Below, piece by piece: positions 23,843 to 31,475 of a DNA stretch of 37,744 bases (position 1 is its first letter; each line of letters starts with the position of its first letter). Made by a program: the position numbers and the translations under genes. The notes beneath the pieces are model-generated. The model saw nothing but the letters and a program-made list of their open reading frames with translations. It searched no databases and was not told the origin of the DNA. The DNA comes from Deltaproteobacteria bacterium (GTDB lineage: Bacteria > Desulfobacterota > Desulfarculia > Adiutricales > Adiutricaceae). The DNA is taken from contig JAISYP010000079.1 in NCBI GenBank assembly GCA_031269825.1, positions 1 through 37,744 on the forward strand, given 5' to 3'.

Positions 23843-24175
23843 CGGTTTTTGGTGGTTCGAGTTAGTCTGGAAGTTTGTCTAGACCGTTTATAACCAAAGC
23901 TGGGTGGGGGAATCCCGTTCAAGTCGGGAGCGAACCCATCGCTGTAAGTCAAGGCCCCTGGTAGGATATCCAGGATATCCAAATTGATTAGGATATTTAA
24001 TTGGGATATCTAATTGGCGAGATATCTAGTTGGTATGATTACCAACTGGGATGATAACCAATTTGGGACGATAAACAATTGGTTTCGCCGCCAACGGGCC
24101 ATTACCGCCATTAAGTCACTATGTTTTTCATGGGAAGGCGGCGGTAAAGGGACAAGCCAGAAGACCCCCTTGGGC
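23843..24175 (+). promoter_or_regulatory. Cobalamin (B12) riboswitch with large peripheral insertion
   Basis: Core class I cobalamin-riboswitch elements occur in order. GGGGGAATCCCGTTCAAGTC (23916 on) continues into GGGAGCGAACCCATCGCTGTAA, quoted here in two pieces. CACTATG-ttttt-CATGGGAAG (24117-24137) is closed by TTACCGCC/GGCGGTAA, and AGCCAGAAGACC lies near 24155-24166. These correspond to the conserved GGGAA, GCTGACCCG-type, CTGTAA, CACTG/GTGGGAAG and AGCCAGGAGACC blocks. Between CTGTAAG and TTACCGCC the usual few bases are replaced by about 148. The element sits between a consensus promoter and a terminator before cbiC, so high adenosylcobalamin or another corrinoid should stop transcription of cbiC-cbiA. 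Confidence 0.92.
23953..24100 (+). repeat. Repeat-built insertion arm within the riboswitch
   Basis: The arm is closed by GGCCC (23953-23957) and GGGCC (24096-24100). Its interior consists of degenerate 13-17 base units built on GATATCTAATTGG, TATGATTACCAACTGG, GATGATAACCAATTTGG and GACGATAAACAATTGG, preceded by two copies of the palindrome GGATATCC. It is AT-rich, unlike the conserved riboswitch core on both sides. Confidence 0.8.
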
Positions 24176-24250
24176 GTGGGTGACCGACCCAGGGGATCGT
24201 TGGGGGAGCGCCAAGCGGTGATATTTTAGACAAAAGCCTAGGTAAATGGG

Positions 24251-24277
24251 AACCCTGGTCGTTGACCGGGGTTTTTT
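24251..24277 (+). terminator. Intrinsic terminator, riboswitch expression platform
   Basis: AACCCTGGTC, loop GTT, then GACCGGGGTT forms a 10-bp stem with one T-G wobble, followed immediately by T residues to 24277. Standing about 75 bases after the riboswitch and 57 bases before the cbiC ATG, it fits a ligand-controlled attenuator. Confidence 0.9.
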
Positions 24278-24333
24278 CGTTGGGGCGCGTCTTGCGGGGG
24301 CTTAGCTTAGCCCCTGGTTTGGGGACTTTAGAG

Positions 24334-24990
24334 ATGACCGCTTTTTGGCGTTTAGGGCCTGAGGAAATCGAGACCAGAAGTTTCGCCATCATTGACCAGG
24401 AAGCCGGAACCCACCCTTGGCAACTCGACGAGTGGAGTCTCGTTCGGCGCTTGGTTCACGCTTCGGCTGATTTTGACTATGTTAAAGACACGGTTTTTAG
24501 CCCTGAGGCTTTGTTGTCTGGGATCGCGGCCATAAAAAATGGGGCGACCATTATTACCGACACGCGGATGGCTTTAAGCGGGATTAACCGTAAAAACTTG
24601 GCCCCATTTGGCAATGAACTGGTTTGTCTCATTGACGCCCCCAAGACCTTGGAGTTAGCCCAGGCTGGGGCCACTACCCGCTCTCAAGCGGCGGTGGACG
24701 CGGCTTTTTCGGTCTTGCCGGATCCGGCTAACAGCGTCTGGGTTTTGGGCAACGCTCCCACGGCTTTATTTCGGTTGTTGGAGATCCTAGAAGATCCCAC
24801 CAACCCCAGACCGCGTCTTATCATTGGTTTTCCCGTGGGCTTTGTTAACGCTCTGGAGTCTAAGCGCGCCTTGTCCCAAAGCGGGGTGGCTCCCTTTATT
24901 TGTAACCTCAGCCGCAAGGGTGGCTCCAATATCGCGGCCGCGGCGGTTAACGCTTTGGGGCGTTTAGCCAACCGCGATTTAGACCAATAA
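24334..24990 (+). CDS. cbiC: Cobalt-precorrin-8 methylmutase
   Basis: CbiC moves the methyl group from C11 to C12, giving cobyrinic acid. The 218-residue product has the family N-terminus EIETRSFAIID, the catalytic histidine as His42 in RLVHASADFDY, and GATIITDTRMALSGIN, TRSQAAVDAAF, GNAPTALF and the terminal GGSNIAAAAVNAL. The open frame extends upstream to a TTG inside the attenuator hairpin, but that cannot be the start of an attenuated gene. The ATG at 24334 gives the normal N-terminus, with GGGG about 9 nt upstream. It is the first gene under the riboswitch and is followed by cbiA after 19 bases. Confidence 0.95.
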   Translation: MTAFWRLGPEEIETRSFAIIDQEAGTHPWQLDEWSLVRRLVHASADFDYVKDTVFSPEALLSGIAAIKNGATIITDTRMALSGINRKNLAPFGNELVCLIDAPKTLELAQAGATTRSQAAVDAAFSVLPDPANSVWVLGNAPTALFRLLEILEDPTNPRPRLIIGFPVGFVNALESKRALSQSGVAPFICNLSRKGGSNIAAAAVNALGRLANRDLDQ

Positions 24991-25009
24991 TGTTATAGGG
25001 AGAAGAACC

Positions 25010-26341
25010 CTGAACCTCACCGAAGTCAGAAAATGCCCCGCTATCTTGTTGGCGGCTCCCGCCTCTGGGCAAGGCAAAACTACCTTGACGGCCGCCCTGG
25101 CTCGTTATCACGCCAGGGCCGGGAGGAAGACGCGGGTGTTTAAGTGCGGGCCGGATTTTTTAGATCCCATGATTCTGGAAAGAGCTAGTGGCCAGCCGGT
25201 TTATCAACTGGATCTTTGGATGGTCGGCGAGCGATTGTGCGCGGATCTTTTGTGGCGAGCGGCTGGGGACGCGGATTTGATTTTGATCGAGGGCGTGATG
25301 GGGTTGTTTGATGGCCAACCCTCGGCCGCGGATTTAGCCCGTTTGTTTCAGTTGCCCGTCTTGGTGGTTATTAACGCCCGGGCCATGGCCCAGACGTTTG
25401 GGGCCACGGCCTTGGGATTGGCCGTTTACCAACCGGATCTGCCGGTGATTGGTTTTATGGCTAACCAAGTGGCTAGCCCCAACCACGCCGAGCTATTGGC
25501 CAATAGTCTGCCGCCGGGCCTTAAATGGTATGGGTATTTTTCTCGGGATAAGGATATAGAGTTGCCCAGCCGCCATTTGGGCTTGATTCAGGCCCAAGAG
25601 TTGGCTGATTTGGACGCGCGGTTGGATCGGGCCGCGGATTTTTTGGCCCATCAACCGGTGACCTCGCTTTTACCTATTGAAACGGATTTTTGTCGCCCCC
25701 GGTTACCTAACGTTCGCGGTTTGTTGTCCGATCTGACCGTGGCCGTGGCCCGGGACAGGGCTTTTAGTTTTATTTATCAAGCTAATCTGGATTTACTAAA
25801 GACCATGGGGGCGGAGATAGCCTTTTTCTCGCCCGTGGCTGGGGATAGATTGCCACCCCAAGCCCAGAGCGTGTATCTGCCAGGCGGTTATCCAGAACTA
25901 TATTTAAAACAACTGTCGGAGAACGTCGGTCTAAAGGAAGATTTAAGGCGCCATCATCAAGAAGGTCGCCCGATTTTGGCCGAATGCGGTGGTCTTTTAT
26001 ACCTTTTGGCGGAGTTGGCTGACCAAGGTCGCTCTTGGCCCTTAGTAGGGTTATTGCCTGGGCGGGCGGCCATGACTGAGGGTCTCAAGGGCTTAGGGCT
26101 AATGCGGGTGGATCTGCCAGAAGGCTCGATTAGGGGGCACGCTTTTCATCACTCCCAGATTGAGGCCGCCCCAGAGCCATTATTAAAGGCCCTTAGGCCC
26201 GACGGGCGGGAGGGTGAGGCCGTCTATCGCCAAGGGCGTCTAACCGCGACTTATGTCCATTTATATTGGCCGTCCAATCCCGTGGCCCTGGCCTCCCTTT
26301 TACGGCCAGAGCCACTGGGCCAGTTAGATCCGACTAGTTAG
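25010..26341 (+). CDS. cbiA: Cobyrinate a,c-diamide synthase, probable CTG start
   Basis: CbiA uses ATP and glutamine to amidate the a and c carboxylates. The 443-residue product has a P-loop-like LAAPASGQGKTT at the N-terminus, CGPDFLDPMIL, EGVMGLFDG, and a C-terminal glutamine-amidotransferase domain with catalytic Cys326 in AECGGLLYL and FHHSQIE. If translation began at the first ATG/GTG/TTG in frame (TTG at 25046), the first strand would be clipped and no ribosome site would be present. A CTG at 25010 lies 7 nt after AGGGAG and restores VRKCPAILLAAP ahead of the P-loop, so a CTG start is preferred. The stop lies within short tandem repeats. Confidence 0.92.
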   Translation: MNLTEVRKCPAILLAAPASGQGKTTLTAALARYHARAGRKTRVFKCGPDFLDPMILERASGQPVYQLDLWMVGERLCADLLWRAAGDADLILIEGVMGLFDGQPSAADLARLFQLPVLVVINARAMAQTFGATALGLAVYQPDLPVIGFMANQVASPNHAELLANSLPPGLKWYGYFSRDKDIELPSRHLGLIQAQELADLDARLDRAADFLAHQPVTSLLPIETDFCRPRLPNVRGLLSDLTVAVARDRAFSFIYQANLDLLKTMGAEIAFFSPVAGDRLPPQAQSVYLPGGYPELYLKQLSENVGLKEDLRRHHQEGRPILAECGGLLYLLAELADQGRSWPLVGLLPGRAAMTEGLKGLGLMRVDLPEGSIRGHAFHHSQIEAAPEPLLKALRPDGREGEAVYRQGRLTATYVHLYWPSNPVALASLLRPEPLGQLDPTS

Positions 26342-26363
26342 ATCCGACTAATTAGATCCGATA
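26323..26363. repeat. 14-bp tandem repeat spanning the cbiA stop
   Basis: GTTAGATCCGACTA occurs at 26323 and 26337, and a variant ATTAGATCCGATA follows at 26351. The cbiA stop codon (TAG at 26339-26341) is inside the second unit, so changes in repeat number would alter the protein's last residues. Confidence 0.8.
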
Positions 26364-26448
26364 AGTTAGCGGCTAGTTTTGAGGGGCGCCTTATCGTCCG
26401 GGTTACTTGATTAGATAACCTCGGTAGAGCCAGATCAACCAAAACTAA

Positions 26449-26475
26449 CCTCTGGCCGCCAGGGGCGGCCAGAGG
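26449..26475. other. Perfect 12-bp hairpin after cbiA
   Basis: CCTCTGGCCGCC, loop AGG, then GGCGGCCAGAGG forms a perfect 12-bp stem. No T tract follows directly on the plus strand, so it is not a standard intrinsic terminator; it may stabilise the 3' end of the cbiC-cbiA message or weakly terminate it. Confidence 0.7.
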
Positions 26476-26644
26476 CCAGAGGCGCGACGCGGTTCTTAAA
26501 TATTATTTTGGACGAAAATTCCGTTCAGCTCTGACCGGCGGAGGTATTTTCCACAATCTGGCCTGGGGCCAGCTTGTCTCGACTATTATTGTCACCACCT
26601 TTTATTGATCTTAACTATTTTCGTTGTCACCGTTAGGAGATATC

Positions 26645-27613
26645 ATGCGTCGCGCGTTATCGTTATTGGCGGTCGCCATCTGTTTGACTTTCGCTTTGTC
26701 CGCCCAGGCCTATGACCGGCCGGAAGGCCAACCGGCCATCGTTTTGGCGGCTTTTGGAACCACGGAAGTGGCGGCCTTGGATTCTTTCACCAATATCCTG
26801 TCTAAGGTGGAGAAAGCTTTTCCCACTTATGAGGTTCGCCTGGCCTTCACTTCCAACATCATTCGGAATATTTGGCGGAAAAGAGCTGAGGATAAGGTTT
26901 TTAAAAAAGACAACCCTAAAATTGACGCCCGTTTTTACGAAATCGGTAATGTTTTTTCTGAATTGGCCAAGATTCAGGAGCGTGGGGCGGACTTGGTTTT
27001 AGTGCAGTCGCTCCACATCACCGATGGCGAGGAATACGAGGATGTGAAGAATTTGGTCGAGGCTTTAAAGGCCATTAAGACTTTCCAACCGTCCTTGGCG
27101 CCGTTACCGTGGATCGGCGTGGGAGCCCCGGCTCTAGGCGTGGGCGATGGCCCAGCGGCCGAGATCGAGGCGGCCACCAAAGCTCTGGGCGCTTTGGCCA
27201 ATGAGGCTAAATCCCAGGGCGCGGCCTTAATCCTGATGGGCCACGGTAACGAGCATTTGACGCAAAAAGTGTTTGGCAAGTTATTAAAATCCCTGCGCGC
27301 CGCCTATTATCCCCAAATTTACCTTGGAACCGTGGAAGCCTCGCCCAAGATCGAGGATGTGGTGGCGGAACTGGCCAAAGAAAAGAGTAAACCGAAAAAA
27401 GTCGTTCTGGCTCCCCTAATGATAGTGGCCGGCGATCACGCCCGTAACGACATGGCTGGCGAAGAGGCGGATAGCTGGGCTAGTCAACTTAAAGCCGCGG
27501 GTTATGAGGTGGACAGCCGCTTAAAGGGTTTGGGGTTAAATGACGCTTGGGTTGATCTTTATATTAATCACCTGAAAAGCTTAGAGACCAAGGTTAAGGC
27601 CCTCAAAAAATAA
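26645..27613 (+). CDS. cbiK: Sirohydrochlorin cobaltochelatase with Sec signal peptide (periplasmic CbiK)
   Basis: CbiK inserts Co2+ into sirohydrochlorin, the entry step of the anaerobic pathway. The 322-residue product begins with a signal peptide (MRRALSLLAVAICLTFALSA, then QA before Tyr23). The chelatase part starts AIVLAAFGTTE, with the metal-binding histidines His200 in LMGHGNE and His265 in VAGDHARND. Exported CbiK proteins (CbiKP) are known in Desulfovibrio. The ATG at 26645 has AGGAG 6 nt upstream; the open frame extends to an upstream TTG without support. It lies 300 bases after cbiA and is followed by a paralogue 74 bases on. What a periplasmic chelatase does (heme or iron handling, cobalt scavenging) is not settled. 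Confidence 0.94.
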   Translation: MRRALSLLAVAICLTFALSAQAYDRPEGQPAIVLAAFGTTEVAALDSFTNILSKVEKAFPTYEVRLAFTSNIIRNIWRKRAEDKVFKKDNPKIDARFYEIGNVFSELAKIQERGADLVLVQSLHITDGEEYEDVKNLVEALKAIKTFQPSLAPLPWIGVGAPALGVGDGPAAEIEAATKALGALANEAKSQGAALILMGHGNEHLTQKVFGKLLKSLRAAYYPQIYLGTVEASPKIEDVVAELAKEKSKPKKVVLAPLMIVAGDHARNDMAGEEADSWASQLKAAGYEVDSRLKGLGLNDAWVDLYINHLKSLETKVKALKK

Positions 27614-27633
27614 AGAAGAAGGCGTTGGGCTGG

Positions 27634-27658
27634 TTTCCGGGCGCGACGCGCCCGGAAA
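27634..27658. other. Perfect 11-bp hairpin between the two cbiK genes
   Basis: TTTCCGGGCGC, loop GAC, then GCGCCCGGAAA forms a perfect GC-rich 11-bp stem 21 bases after the first cbiK stop. There is no T tract on the plus strand. It probably acts as an intercistronic stabiliser or partial terminator that separates expression of the paralogues. Confidence 0.75.
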
Positions 27659-27687
27659 AAAGCTCTAGTTAACGGGAAATTAAGACC

Positions 27688-28665
27688 ATGCGTTTTTTAA
27701 GTTGGCTTCAACGTTTTTTGGTGGGCCAAGCGCGAGCTTATGAGCGTCCCCCTCGAGCTCCCGCGATTATTTTGGCCGCGTTTGGCACCACCCATCCCGA
27801 GGCCTTGGGGGCGTTGGAGAACATTGAAAAGAGAGTGGTGGCGGCTTTTCCTGACTATGAGGTTCGTTTGGCCTTCACCTCCAACCATGTCCGGGCTCGT
27901 TGGCGGGAGAGGGGCTTGGATCCACGGTACCGGGCCAATCAGCCGGGGGTTTTGGATAGATACTATCAAATCAACAATGTTCTTTCCGAGCTAGCCTATT
28001 TTCAGGAACATGGGGCGCGGCTTATTTTGGTTCAATCGCTTTTGATGGCCGATGGCGAGGAGTTTCGGGATCTTTATGGGCTGATTCAATCTCTAAAAGC
28101 CTTAGACACCGGCCAAAGAAGTCTTCATCCCTTCCCTTGGTTAGGTTTAGGGCCGCCCGCCTTAGGCTTGGGCGAGGGCGACGCGGACACCTTGGATCGG
28201 GCCGCGCGGGCTTTAAGTTCTTTGGGTCAGTTAGTGGCGAATAAAGAAGCGACCGTCGTCTTGATGGCTCATGGCAATGAGCGGCGAGATTTAACGGTGT
28301 TTGGGGCATTAGAACAAACTTTGCGAGGCCATTATGGGGCGGCTATCCACATTGGGTTGGTGGAGGGCGAGCCTGGTTTAGAGGAGCTTAAGGGGGCCAT
28401 TAGTCAAACCACGGCTCCGGGCGGGCGCCTGGTTTTGGCTCCCTTGATGGTCGTGGCCGGGGATCACGCTAAAAACGATCTGGCCGGGGACGAGGATAGC
28501 TGGGCTAGCGAATTAAAGAGAATAGGTTATAATGTGGAAGTCAACCTCGCTGGACTGGGCTCTAATAACCTTTGGGCTGACCTTTACGTGGACAGTTTAA
28601 GGCGAGTGGAAAGGGAAGTTTCGCGGGATAAGGCCAAGGAAGAGCGTCTTTCGGCGGTGGCCTAA
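27688..28665 (+). CDS. cbiK: Second sirohydrochlorin cobaltochelatase, without signal peptide (cytoplasmic CbiK)
   Basis: The 325-residue protein is a paralogue of the preceding gene: AIILAAFGTTHPEAL, YEVRLAFTSN, LVQSL, His195 in LMAHGNE, His260 in VAGDHAKND and GEEDSWASELK-like text align throughout, with the same 65-residue spacing of the two histidines. The N-terminus MRFLSWLQRFLVGQARAYERP aligns with the end of the first protein's signal peptide (AQAYDRP) but lacks its long hydrophobic core, so export by Sec is unlikely. It is therefore the better candidate for supplying cobalt-sirohydrochlorin to the cytoplasmic Cbi enzymes. The C-terminus has a short charged extension. The ribosome site is weak (GGGAA). 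Confidence 0.92.
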   Translation: MRFLSWLQRFLVGQARAYERPPRAPAIILAAFGTTHPEALGALENIEKRVVAAFPDYEVRLAFTSNHVRARWRERGLDPRYRANQPGVLDRYYQINNVLSELAYFQEHGARLILVQSLLMADGEEFRDLYGLIQSLKALDTGQRSLHPFPWLGLGPPALGLGEGDADTLDRAARALSSLGQLVANKEATVVLMAHGNERRDLTVFGALEQTLRGHYGAAIHIGLVEGEPGLEELKGAISQTTAPGGRLVLAPLMVVAGDHAKNDLAGDEDSWASELKRIGYNVEVNLAGLGSNNLWADLYVDSLRRVEREVSRDKAKEERLSAVA

Positions 28666-28734
28666 GCGTGTCCATGGGTGGTTGACCCCATTCGGCCTGA
28701 CCGAAAATTTAGTCCACAGGTTATCCGCGTATCC

Positions 28735-30705
28735 ATGTCTTTGGTCAGTTTTTCCGAGGTCACCCGCTTTCACGGTCGCCAAGACGTGTTGGACGGCGTC
28801 ACGTGGTCCATAGAGCCTGGCGAGCGGGTAGGACTGGTGGGCCGCAATGGGGCTGGTAAGACCACCATCATCCGTCTTATCTTAGGTGACGAAAACCCTG
28901 ACTCAGGTCAAGTCACCCGGGCCAGGGGTCTAAAGATTGGCTACCTGCCCCAGGATATCATGGCTCAGGCGGATCAGAAGCTTTTGGATCTGGTTTTGGA
29001 CACGGATCCAGAATACCGACGCTTGGAATTTGAGCTCCAACAGGTGGAAGAAGCCTTAAAGAATGTGGAGGCCCACAGTCATTCGGCGTTATTGGAGCTG
29101 GTCGAGCGTCAGGGTCATCTGTGGCATCGGTTTGAGTCCATGGGTGGCTGGGCCCGGGAAGCCGAGGCCAAGAAGATTTTGATGGGTCTAGGCTTTGGGG
29201 AGAGTGACTTTCAGGCCCAGTTGAGCCGTTTTTCGGGGGGCTGGGTCATGCGGGCCATTTTGGCCAGACTATTGGCCGCTAAACCGGAGCTTTTAGTTTT
29301 AGACGAACCGACCAACCATTTGGATCTGGATAGCCTTCTGTGGCTGGAAGGCTTTTTAAAAACCTCGCCCTCGGCCCTCCTGCTCGTCTCCCACGATCGT
29401 GTTTTTCTGAATAACGTGGCCCAAAAAACCATTGAGTTAAGGCAAGGTCGGATTGACGCCTATTCCGGCAATTACGAAAAGTTTTTAGCCGAAAAGGCTC
29501 GGCGGATGGCCACCGAGACGGCCGCCTTCGCCAACCAACAAGACCGCATCCGGCAGATGGAAAAATTCATTGAAAGGAATAAGACCCGAGCCACCACCGC
29601 TCGACGGGCTCAAAGCCGGATTAAAGCCTTGGAGAAGATGGATAAGCTGAAAGCCCCCGAAGGCGAAGGGGATAATTTTGTCCTTAATTTGCCTAAAGGC
29701 CAGCGCGGGCCGGATTTGGTGGCGGAATTAAAATCCGTCCGTTTTAGTTATGGCCCGACGGTGGTTTATGAGGATTTGAGCCTGACTTTACAAAGGGGGG
29801 AGCGTCTAGCCCTTTTGGGGCCCAATGGACGCGGCAAATCCACTTTAGTTAAGCTGATGGTTGGCTTAGTCTTCGCGGACGCTGGGACGGTTAAGCTAGG
29901 CCAGAATGTGAATTTTGGTTATTTTTCCCAATTTCAGATGGATAGCTTGTCGCCCGCGCGAACCGTCTTGGAGGAACTAGCCCAGGTGGCTGGCCATCTG
30001 ACTCCTGGGTCGTTACGCTCGATCCTGGGTGGTTTCCTTTTCAGTGGGGATGATGTTTTTAAAAAAGTCTCGGTTCTGTCTGGTGGGGAAAAAACGCGCT
30101 TGGTTTTGGCTAAGATTATGATGACCGCCCCGAATTTTTTAATCCTCGACGAGCCGACCAACCACCTGGATATTCCGGGGCGTCAGATGTTGGAGGACGC
30201 TTTAGAGGAATACGACGGAACTTTAATTTTAATCAGCCACGATCGTCATTTTATAAACCGGCTTTGCGATCGAGTGGGGGTCATTGAAAACGGGCGTTTG
30301 ACCGTTTATCCGGGCAATTTTGACGATTATCAAAGGCTCTGGATTGGGGCGGGGGAATTGTCTAGTCAAAAGAGCCCTTCTCCCTTGGCGAACCCGGAAC
30401 CCATCATCGTTAAGGAGAAAAAAGATCCCCAGGAAAAGAAAAAATCCCAGGAAGCCCGGAAAAACCTTTCCGCTCTCCGTAAACCCTTGGAAAAGCTTTT
30501 AATCCAGACCGAAGAAAGGTTGGCCGCGGTCGCGGAGCGCTCTAAGGAGTTAGAGGCGGTTTTAGGGGAGACAGCCACTTACCAAAATGGCGAGCTGGTT
30601 AAAGCCTTGACCAAGGAACTGGCGGAGTTGACCAAGGAAAAGGGAGCCCTAGAGAAAACCTGGGAAGAGACCGCCGTGGAATTGGAGACGCTAGATAAAT
30701 CATAG
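28735..30705 (+). CDS. ABC-F family ATPase (Uup/EttA-like)
   Basis: The 656-residue protein has two ABC domains in one chain and no membrane segment, the layout of ABC-F translation factors that act on the ribosome. Domain 1 has Walker A GRNGAGKTT, signature RFSGGWVMRA and Walker B LLVLDEPTNHLD. An interdomain linker rich in Arg/Lys follows (NKTRATTARRAQSRIKAL). Domain 2 has GPNGRGKST, LSGGEKTRL and FLILDEPTNHLD. The C-terminal 100 residues are a Lys/Glu coiled coil, as in Uup or YheS. The ATG at 28735 gives the usual MSLVSFSEVT start; an in-frame GTG 57 bases earlier has no ribosome site. It follows the second cbiK by 69 bases and may be co-transcribed, but no link to cobalamin is implied. 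Confidence 0.95.
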   Translation: MSLVSFSEVTRFHGRQDVLDGVTWSIEPGERVGLVGRNGAGKTTIIRLILGDENPDSGQVTRARGLKIGYLPQDIMAQADQKLLDLVLDTDPEYRRLEFELQQVEEALKNVEAHSHSALLELVERQGHLWHRFESMGGWAREAEAKKILMGLGFGESDFQAQLSRFSGGWVMRAILARLLAAKPELLVLDEPTNHLDLDSLLWLEGFLKTSPSALLLVSHDRVFLNNVAQKTIELRQGRIDAYSGNYEKFLAEKARRMATETAAFANQQDRIRQMEKFIERNKTRATTARRAQSRIKALEKMDKLKAPEGEGDNFVLNLPKGQRGPDLVAELKSVRFSYGPTVVYEDLSLTLQRGERLALLGPNGRGKSTLVKLMVGLVFADAGTVKLGQNVNFGYFSQFQMDSLSPARTVLEELAQVAGHLTPGSLRSILGGFLFSGDDVFKKVSVLSGGEKTRLVLAKIMMTAPNFLILDEPTNHLDIPGRQMLEDALEEYDGTLILISHDRHFINRLCDRVGVIENGRLTVYPGNFDDYQRLWIGAGELSSQKSPSPLANPEPIIVKEKKDPQEKKKSQEARKNLSALRKPLEKLLIQTEERLAAVAERSKELEAVLGETATYQNGELVKALTKELAELTKEKGALEKTWEETAVELETLDKS

Positions 30706-31475
30706 AAGAGCCCAAATTGGATCTTTAGGCGGAACTAAACTTGGTCTTAATTGGTGTTGTGGACAAGATTATTTTATTTAGAAACAGACAGGACGTTTTG
30801 TCTTAAAGTAGCTCAAAAGATTATTTAAATGGCTCTCTTGATTTATCCGCTAAGTAATTATTGTAGATCTAAAAATTGTCCTATTTGTATAATTATTGAT
30901 TAACAGAAAAATTATAAATATTTTATCAAACTAACAAGCCTTATTTTGATTCTAAAAAGCTGACTTGCTTTAACAAATGGTTAGACAACAAGTCAGTCCT
31001 CAAGTCAGTCATCAAGAAGAAAAACCATTGGATTCTTTGGGAAGGGCTTTTTTGGCGGGGTATTTTTTTTATTGGCCCTGGCTAGCGTGGGAATTTAGGG
31101 TTGACCCAGCGTTGGAGCCAGGTTATCCAACCCGGTTTTTAGACCAGAGCGCGCGACTAAACTAGGCGCGTCTCGGCCTCAGGAGTTCAAGCCCCATGAG
31201 GGATTAGGCTGGGGAAGACGAGCTTCGTAGGTGGGTGATGGGGGAAAAAAGGGAAATTGAGTCAAGCCCGGCGTCGCGATCCGGGCTATTTTGATCAGAA
31301 GAGGGTTAGAGCCTTTTTCTGGGATAATTGGGCGCGGAAAATGGCCCCATGGGAAGTTGACCCGCCGAAAAGCCTTTCTCAAATAAAGATCTCTAAAAAC
31401 AACGGATTCGAGCCGTCGCCTAAGCCGAATATGGAAAAAGCCCTTGAGATCTGGTTGGTCAACCGGCCAAACGCC
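30706..31475. other. Convergent spacer without a recognised gene
   Basis: It lies between the ABC-F gene and cbiL, whose 3' ends face each other. The first 250 bases are AT-rich. Later parts are more GC-rich with short open frames (30977-31165 and 31257-31568), but neither has a ribosome site and the second runs over the cbiL 3' end antisense. A small direct repeat (CAAGTCAGTC twice) is at about 30989-31010. No clear terminator was found. Confidence 0.45.

Noticed and set aside
24262-24333. Upstream extension of cbiC to a TTG
   Set aside because: The extension starts within the attenuator hairpin loop and adds residues absent from the family; the ATG at 24334 fits better.
28678-28734. GTG start for the ABC-F gene
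   Set aside because: There is no ribosome site, and the ATG at 28735 gives the standard ABC-F N-terminus.
30977-31165. 62-codon plus-strand frame
   Set aside because: It starts with ATG but has no ribosome site; aromatic-rich translation in an intergenic region with no family resemblance.
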